Assembly: GCA_054601695.1 (NCBI GenBank)
Contig: BAAHQB010000018.1
Location: 310,001-374,000, forward strand
DNA: 64,000 nt
DNA from: Amorphochlora amoebiformis
Lineage: Eukaryota > Cercozoa > Chlorarachniophyceae
Direction of reading: 5' to 3'
Shown piece after piece: positions 30,622-64,000 of the stretch. Under the pieces are notes generated by a model. It was given only the letters and a program-made list of their open reading frames with translations. It did no database searches and was not told where the DNA came from. Position numbers and translations under genes: made by a program. Position 1 is the first letter of the stretch, and the number at the start of each line of letters is the position of its first letter.

Positions 30622-30985
30622 ATCTATATATGCATATACATATATACTTTGTTAAAGCAACGATGAAAACAACCAAGACAGGAATTACCGCAAAGACATA
30701 ATCATAGCTAATCTGGAGATTGTTGGAGACCCCGGAGATTCTTGGAGACCCCGGAGATTGTTGGAGATCACCTCCCTCAATTCTGACAGTTACTACCCGA
30801 TACTAACAGGGCTTCTTCAGACTATTAGGTAACGGGCGTGACGTCACGCCATGTCACGGTGCGGAGTTATTCGCGAAGGTTTTTTTCAAAAGTTTTCCGA
30901 CTTTTCTCAAATGTGGGGAAATAGGAATGGACCTGAACTAAAATATGGATTACCAGTTGTATACTATACCACTGCGTTTGCTATG

Positions 30986-31024
<39 letters not shown>

Positions 31025-31055
31025 GTATTTGATGTATATATGCATGTATAAATGT

Positions 31056-31140
<85 letters not shown>

Positions 31141-31143
31141 TAC

Positions 31144-59215
<28,072 letters not shown>

Positions 59216-59752
59216 GGAGAGGCGAAATAATCACAGATTTAATTTTTTTTTTTTCTCACACAGTCTGTGACATGGACATGAACAATCCCGGGATACCCGG
59301 GATTGGATCACCGAACTTTTAAATGAAACCGTTGGCCATGTCACCCCATGTGGTCGCATGCCCAGCTTAATCATCATTGAATCTCTGACTCTAGGGCCAT
59401 GGCCTGGGATGTGTACAAATAATGCTAGAGAGGATCTCTGAAGATACAACCGCTAGAGCCGTCCTTGCAATCAGTCACTAGTTATGATATACGACTCTAA
59501 ATACAAGCAGCACGTGGCGCATGTACTAGATGTATAAAAGCTTTTTGATACGGTATCTGAGTATGTACCAGCAAGCCATATATATCTAGTATATACGTAA
59601 TTCGAAAACGTATATCCGTGAGCTAGTATAGCTAAGTATATAATGCATTACGTGTATATGTATAAATATATATGTACGTTTTTACTAGTAAATATGGATA
59701 AGAGTATATATACTAGATATATGTATCTCTAGATCTATATACCAGATATACT

Positions 59753-59804
<52 letters not shown>

Positions 59805-59834
59805 ATCTGTATATATATGCTAAAGTACACATAT

Positions 59835-59916
<82 letters not shown>

Positions 59917-60037
59917 AAAACTAGGCTAGAGAGTAGATAGTAATACAAGATAAATTTCCAGAAATTTCAATCACATTAACTCGACAATACGTATGACAAG
60001 CACTCTATACCACTAGCCACGAGAGACAATATTTTTT
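59216..60037. other. Intergenic region between SPAG16 and the coiled-coil gene
   Basis: No gene seen. It separates the stop of SPAG16 from the start of the coiled-coil gene, both on the minus strand. 59230-59700 is CTAG- and GTATAC-rich unique sequence, and 59755-59915 holds (TA)n blocks. The promoter of the coiled-coil gene should lie in the first few hundred bases; no clear motif is visible. Confidence 0.5.
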
Positions 60038-61366
60038 CTAAGCCCATACCCTAAATGTAGAGTCAGACCCGCAAGAAATGAGAAATCTATCTGAGTGATC
60101 CATCTGAACTGTCTGAACGGCCTTCTCGTGCCCCTGCAGCACCCCTATGATCCTGCCTTCCTCAGCATCGGCCACTTTGACTGTTGCGTCGTCACATGCC
60201 GCAATGATCACTCCTGATCCACGATCAAACTTGGCATCGTTTATAGGGACCTTGAAGTCAACGCTGAGGCGCTCGCTGACCATCCTGACATCCCATACTC
60301 GGGCAAATCCGTCCATGTCCGTGCTCAAGATGCTGTCTCCTCTGAGGCCGAAACATACTGTGCCCACGGCATTCTTGTGTCCCACAAACGTCTGGATGCA
60401 CAATCCGCTTCGAAGATCCCACATCGACACGGATTTGTCTGCTGAGCCAGTGCAGAGGTTGTTAGAAAAGGGCTGGAAGACGACCGAGTTTATCGAGTCT
60501 ACATGCCCACGAAACGTATGCCTACATCGCTGACTATTCATATCCCACAGCTTGAGCGTTTGGTCCATTGAACAAGTTGCTAAGAAATCTCCTGAGTCGT
60601 GAAAGGCGCAATCCCACACGGCTTGTGTGTGCTCTGTGAAGGTGACGGAGCACTTCGTCTTCAGGAAATCCCACACCTTCACCGTCCCGTCCCCGCTGGT
60701 CGTAGCAAGATGAGCTCCCTTGGGGTGGAAGTCAACCCCAGATATCCACGCTTTGTGTCCACTGCCACTCAGGATTAACTCCCCTTTAGGGATGGACCAG
60801 AGTTTCCATGTCTTGTCATCAGAGGCTGTGGCAATTACGGGCTTCTTTGGGTGGATAGCAATGCCGCTAATCGCCTGCTTGTGTCCTCTGAAAGTCTTGG
60901 CAAGCATAAAATCCTGCACGTTGGGAATATCGAACGTCCGATTGAGATAGGGGTTGGGTCTATCGTCGGCAGGTATGATGGAATCCTCATTTTTTCTTCT
61001 GACGGACTTGGACTTGCGATCTCCTGGGCTTGCTTTTGAGTCCTTGTCATCCTTGCCCTCAAACTTGGCTATCTTCTTCTCTAACTTCGCTATTCTCGCC
61101 TCCGAGCGCTCCTTTGCGATCCTCGTGAGTGATGCCGTGTTGATCGCCCCCTCGTATTTCTTTTTCATCATATTCAATGCAGGCTCGAACTGCGCTATCT
61201 CCTTCTTCAGACGTTTGATATCCAGAATAAGCTTGTCTTTCTCCTGGACAACGCGTCGGTGATGCATCCTGTAGTAATCTCTTTGCTTGCGAAATTTTCC
61301 CCAGGTGGCCTTGGCCTTATCGGCTATCTCTTTAACGGCTGCAAGTTGCGTTCTCAAATCCCTCAC

Positions 61367-61441
<75 letters not shown>

Positions 61442-62117
61442 GTTATGCATACAGATGAGAAATACATGTGCACATGTATGTACGTAAAAAATGAACTTCA
61501 TATGTAAATGTATACTCTTAACTCATACGTATGCATGTATATGATGTTGTATGCATACATGGCAAGTTATAGAGAGCACGTCGGACATCGAATGCACACC
61601 TGTCCGTCCATGTCGGAGTTCTTAACATACTCGTCAGGTACGTTGACGTTGTCGTTCTCCCTAACTTTCCCCTGTTGCTTTAACTGGTACCACTCCGTCT
61701 GTATGTGGTTGGATTATTTTGAGATCGTCAGTAAAAGGTAAAATGAGTCTCTCTTTATCGCTTACCTCAAAAGCGTCCAGTGTGTTGCGCATCCCCAGCT
61801 TGTGCAAAAAGTTTCTAATGAAGTCGTCGACTACGACGTGCTTCTTCGTCGTCTCCTCCTTTTTCAGAGACTTGGTATCGCTGACATTCTCCGCTGCTTC
61901 TGTCATGCAAGATTTAATCAACCATGAATCTACAACATGCATTCAAGGTTTATGGGAAACCTTTGACTGCCGAAGGGTTGGTTTTCATATTCTGCATCAT
62001 TTGTGTCAAGTCCTCGTCCGAACTCGAGTCCCCATCGCTGACAGCGCCATACTTCTCATCGTCTTGTGAGTCCTCGCTGAGCTCGACTTCCTCATGGTAG
62101 AGAGCCTCGTTTGCCAT
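60038..62117 (-). CDS. SPAG16: Axonemal central-apparatus protein SPAG16/PF20, complete
   Basis: Four exons, 62117-61961, 61899-61766, 61698-61600 and 61366-60038 (TAG), joined GT-AG and in phase: 572 aa. In Chlamydomonas and mammals PF20/SPAG16 sits on the bridge between the two central-pair microtubules and is needed for ciliary motility. Order seen: an acidic N-terminus (VELSEDSQDDEK); a LisH-like dimerisation motif near residues 77-105 (DDFIRNFLHKLGMRNTLDAF, then TEWYQL); a conserved coiled coil from about 131 (AKATWGKFRKQRDYYRMHHR, VVQEKDKLILDIKRLKKEI); and a seven-bladed WD40 propeller from about 281 to the end, with GH and WD/LW pairs. Blade six is degenerate. Introns are 61 and 67 nt except the last (233 nt, part (TA)n). 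An ATG four codons upstream (62129) is an alternative start. It diverges from the gene at 62328 over 210 bases. Confidence 0.95.
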
Positions 62118-62327
62118 GTTGGCATGCATTGGAAACCGGCAAGTAGTTCTCCAGTCGGGGCGTGTAGGCGTCGGGGTGAGCTGAGAATGACAGTTACAGA
62201 GCCACACGTCTGGGATATCTTCAGGTTATATCTGAACATATCTTTTATCTAATATCCTCTTCTTGATTATGGTGGTCGTTCCGGGCAAACGAGGCTGAGC
62301 GGCCTGCCATCTCCATCGGCGAATTAA
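62118..62327. promoter_or_regulatory. Short divergent promoter region
   Basis: Only 210 bases separate the SPAG16 start (minus) from the acylated-protein start (plus), so the two genes probably share one bidirectional promoter. No TATA box or known ciliary-gene motif stands out. Confidence 0.45.
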
Positions 62328-63469
62328 ATGGGAGGCTGTTGCTCAACACCGGAAGAGAAGGAGCGTCAGGCATCTGTCCCGCACCTTCCCGGTGACTATG
62401 GGTTGAACTCGAATATCACGAAGCACAAGCTCCATGAGAAGCTCGAGGCCAGGAACAAAGCCAGCAACACATCGGCAGACGTCGTATCGCGCCAGCCTTA
62501 TCTCAAAAAGGATTCTATCCAAACGCATCAGACGGCTACCAGCTCCAGTGGAAAGGAGCTAGCCGGAGTGAAGGCGTTGGTTCCTGTCGAGCTTCCGATT
62601 TCAAATATCGGCGAGGAGGCAGGGGGCGGTACGGGCGTGGGGGAGGGACAGGGTGGGCCAGCGACAGTAATCTCAGAGAAACAATCCGATATGACGGCGG
62701 AGAGCAACCTAGAGAGAGCTCAGGGGCCTGGAACTGTGGGCGAGGAGAAGAAGGGGGAGGGGAAGGCGACAAGGTTGGATTCAGAGGCGAACATGGAGGG
62801 GAACGAGGACAAGGTTGAGGGAAAGGAAGAGATCACGGAGGAGAAGAGGGAAGAGAGGGAGGAAAGGAGGGAAGAAGGGAAGGGAGAAGGCGAAGCCAAG
62901 GGGGAGGGGAAGATAAAGGAGGGGAAGATAGAGGAGGGGAAGATAGGGGATGGGAAGACGGTTGAGAATCTGGATCTTGCGAAAGGTGAGGGGATGTGAG
63001 TTTGCGACTCTGTATGTGCATATATAAACATAGATGTCTGCTTACGTATGTTTACAATGTAATACACATACAATATTACATGTTTTGGATGTAAGTCTTA
63101 TGTGCAGATACGTATTATTTTTAGATATACGATGTAAAATGTACATGTTCCATTCTTCGCCTCTTCTCTTTCCACTCCCTTTTCTCCATCTCTTCCTCTC
63201 TCTTCCTCTCTCTTCCTCTCTCTTCCTCTCTCTTCCTCTCTTTCCACTCCCATTTCTCCGTCTCTTCCTCTCTCTTCCTCTATCTTCCTCTCTCTTCCTC
63301 TCTTTTCTCTCTCCCTCTGTTTTTCCTCTAATTTCTCGTCTTTTCTCTCCTCTTTTCTCTCTCTCTCTCTCTCTCTCCATTTCTCTATTTCCATAAATAA
63401 AATGAAGTATTATTTAAAGGGATATTAATACTTGTGCAAGTGTACTCAATATATACATGTATAAATATG

Positions 63470-63515
<46 letters not shown>

Positions 63516-63645
63516 TATACATATATATGTATAGATGATGTGTTTATGTTTTAATATTACTTTCCAGCCGCACGTAGGAAGTCTGAGCCATTTCCAGGGA
63601 ACGAAGAAACTGTAGTTACTCCTAAGGTATTTATATCATATATAC

Positions 63646-63712
<67 letters not shown>

Positions 63713-63855
63713 GTATGTATGTATGTATTTGGGAAGAAGAAACTGTAGTTACTCCTTAGGTATTTAGATGAGATACATACATTAATAATTTTGATACACA
63801 CACACCCACATATATATATATATATATTATATGTATATATATATATATATATATG

Positions 63856-63908
<53 letters not shown>

Positions 63909-63942
63909 TACATATATATTATATATATATGTGTATATATGT

Positions 63943-64000
<58 letters not shown>
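62328..64000 (+). CDS. N-acylated, acidic Lys/Glu-rich protein, 3' end outside the window
   Basis: Exons 62328-62985 and 63568-63626, joined in phase over GT-AG; the gene continues beyond 64000. It starts [13 protein letters not shown]: Gly2 with Ser6 fits N-myristoylation, and Cys4/Cys5 fit palmitoylation, as in dually acylated membrane or ciliary-membrane proteins. The rest of exon 1 (to residue 219) is low-complexity, with Glu, Lys and Gly repeats such as [14 protein letters not shown], probably disordered. Exon 2 adds [18 protein letters not shown], which contains an RKS phosphorylation-like site. The family is not recognised. The shared promoter with SPAG16 hints at a ciliary link, but that is inference. 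Confidence 0.75.
63140..63400. repeat. CT-rich tract in an intron of the acylated-protein gene
   Basis: Repeats of TCTTCCTCTC with CACTCCCTTTTCTCC blocks occurring twice (about 63172 and 63245). The pyrimidine strand is the sense strand. Confidence 0.85.
63731..63765 (+). pseudogene. Decayed copy of the end of exon 63568-63626
   Basis: GGGAAGAAGAAACTGTAGTT followed by ACTCCTTAGGTATTTA repeats the last 25 bases of the real exon and its donor, with a stop (TAG) created at the junction. It lies about 110 bases downstream across a (TA)n block. Confidence 0.8.

Overview
This is a eukaryotic nuclear window, from an intron-rich, flagellated protist or alga that uses the standard genetic code. Coding islands are small exons with canonical GT-AG borders. 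They are separated by introns swollen with (TA)n microsatellite, degenerate TTAGGG/CCCTAA (vertebrate-type telomeric) arrays and C/T- or G/A-rich tracts. Almost every long open frame in the window (IYIY, SLSL, RERE, GLGL, VRVR) is translated repeat and not a gene. SPAG16/PF20, an axonemal central-pair protein, shows the organism builds motile cilia. The species cannot be fixed from the sequence.

I rebuilt genes by hand, requiring splice dinucleotides, continuous reading phase and, where known, family similarity. Left to right: (1) + strand 162-4156, seven exons, a 140-aa charged protein of unknown function; (2) - strand 5297-6385, a single-exon 362-aa protein of unknown function; (3) - strand 6492-6930, two exons, a 129-aa protein with two LSD1-type zinc fingers; (4) + strand 7319-8566, six exons, a 179-aa calmodulin/centrin-like EF-hand protein; (5) + strand 9593-27716, 23 exons, a complete 565-aa SRP68; (6) - strand 59215 down to 31144 or beyond, at least 41 exons, at least 783 aa, a coiled-coil protein whose 3' end is unresolved; (7) - strand 62117-60038, four exons, a complete 572-aa SPAG16/PF20; (8) + strand from 62328 past the right edge, an N-acylated acidic protein.

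Genes 2, 3, 4 and 7 have no or mostly short introns (49-85 nt, with a few expanded ones), while genes 1, 5 and 6 have introns expanded to hundreds or thousands of bases. Spaces between genes (4157-5296, 8567-9592, 27717-28436, 59216-60037) are mostly AT-rich, CTAG-rich non-repetitive DNA and hold little (TA)n.

The most unusual feature is that at least 15 exons of three genes (SRP68, the coiled-coil gene and the right-edge gene) are accompanied in a neighbouring intron by one to four partial, decayed copies of themselves, each embedded in (TA)n or telomeric repeat. Copies on the 5' side keep the acceptor and start of the exon; copies on the 3' side keep the exon end and donor. In one case (35289-35330 beside 35609-35680) the copy looks like a working in-frame exon. 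Telomeric repeats in several introns touch the splice sites and supply the GT or AG. Together these suggest introns that grow by break- or slippage-driven amplification, copying exon edges and occasionally making new exons.
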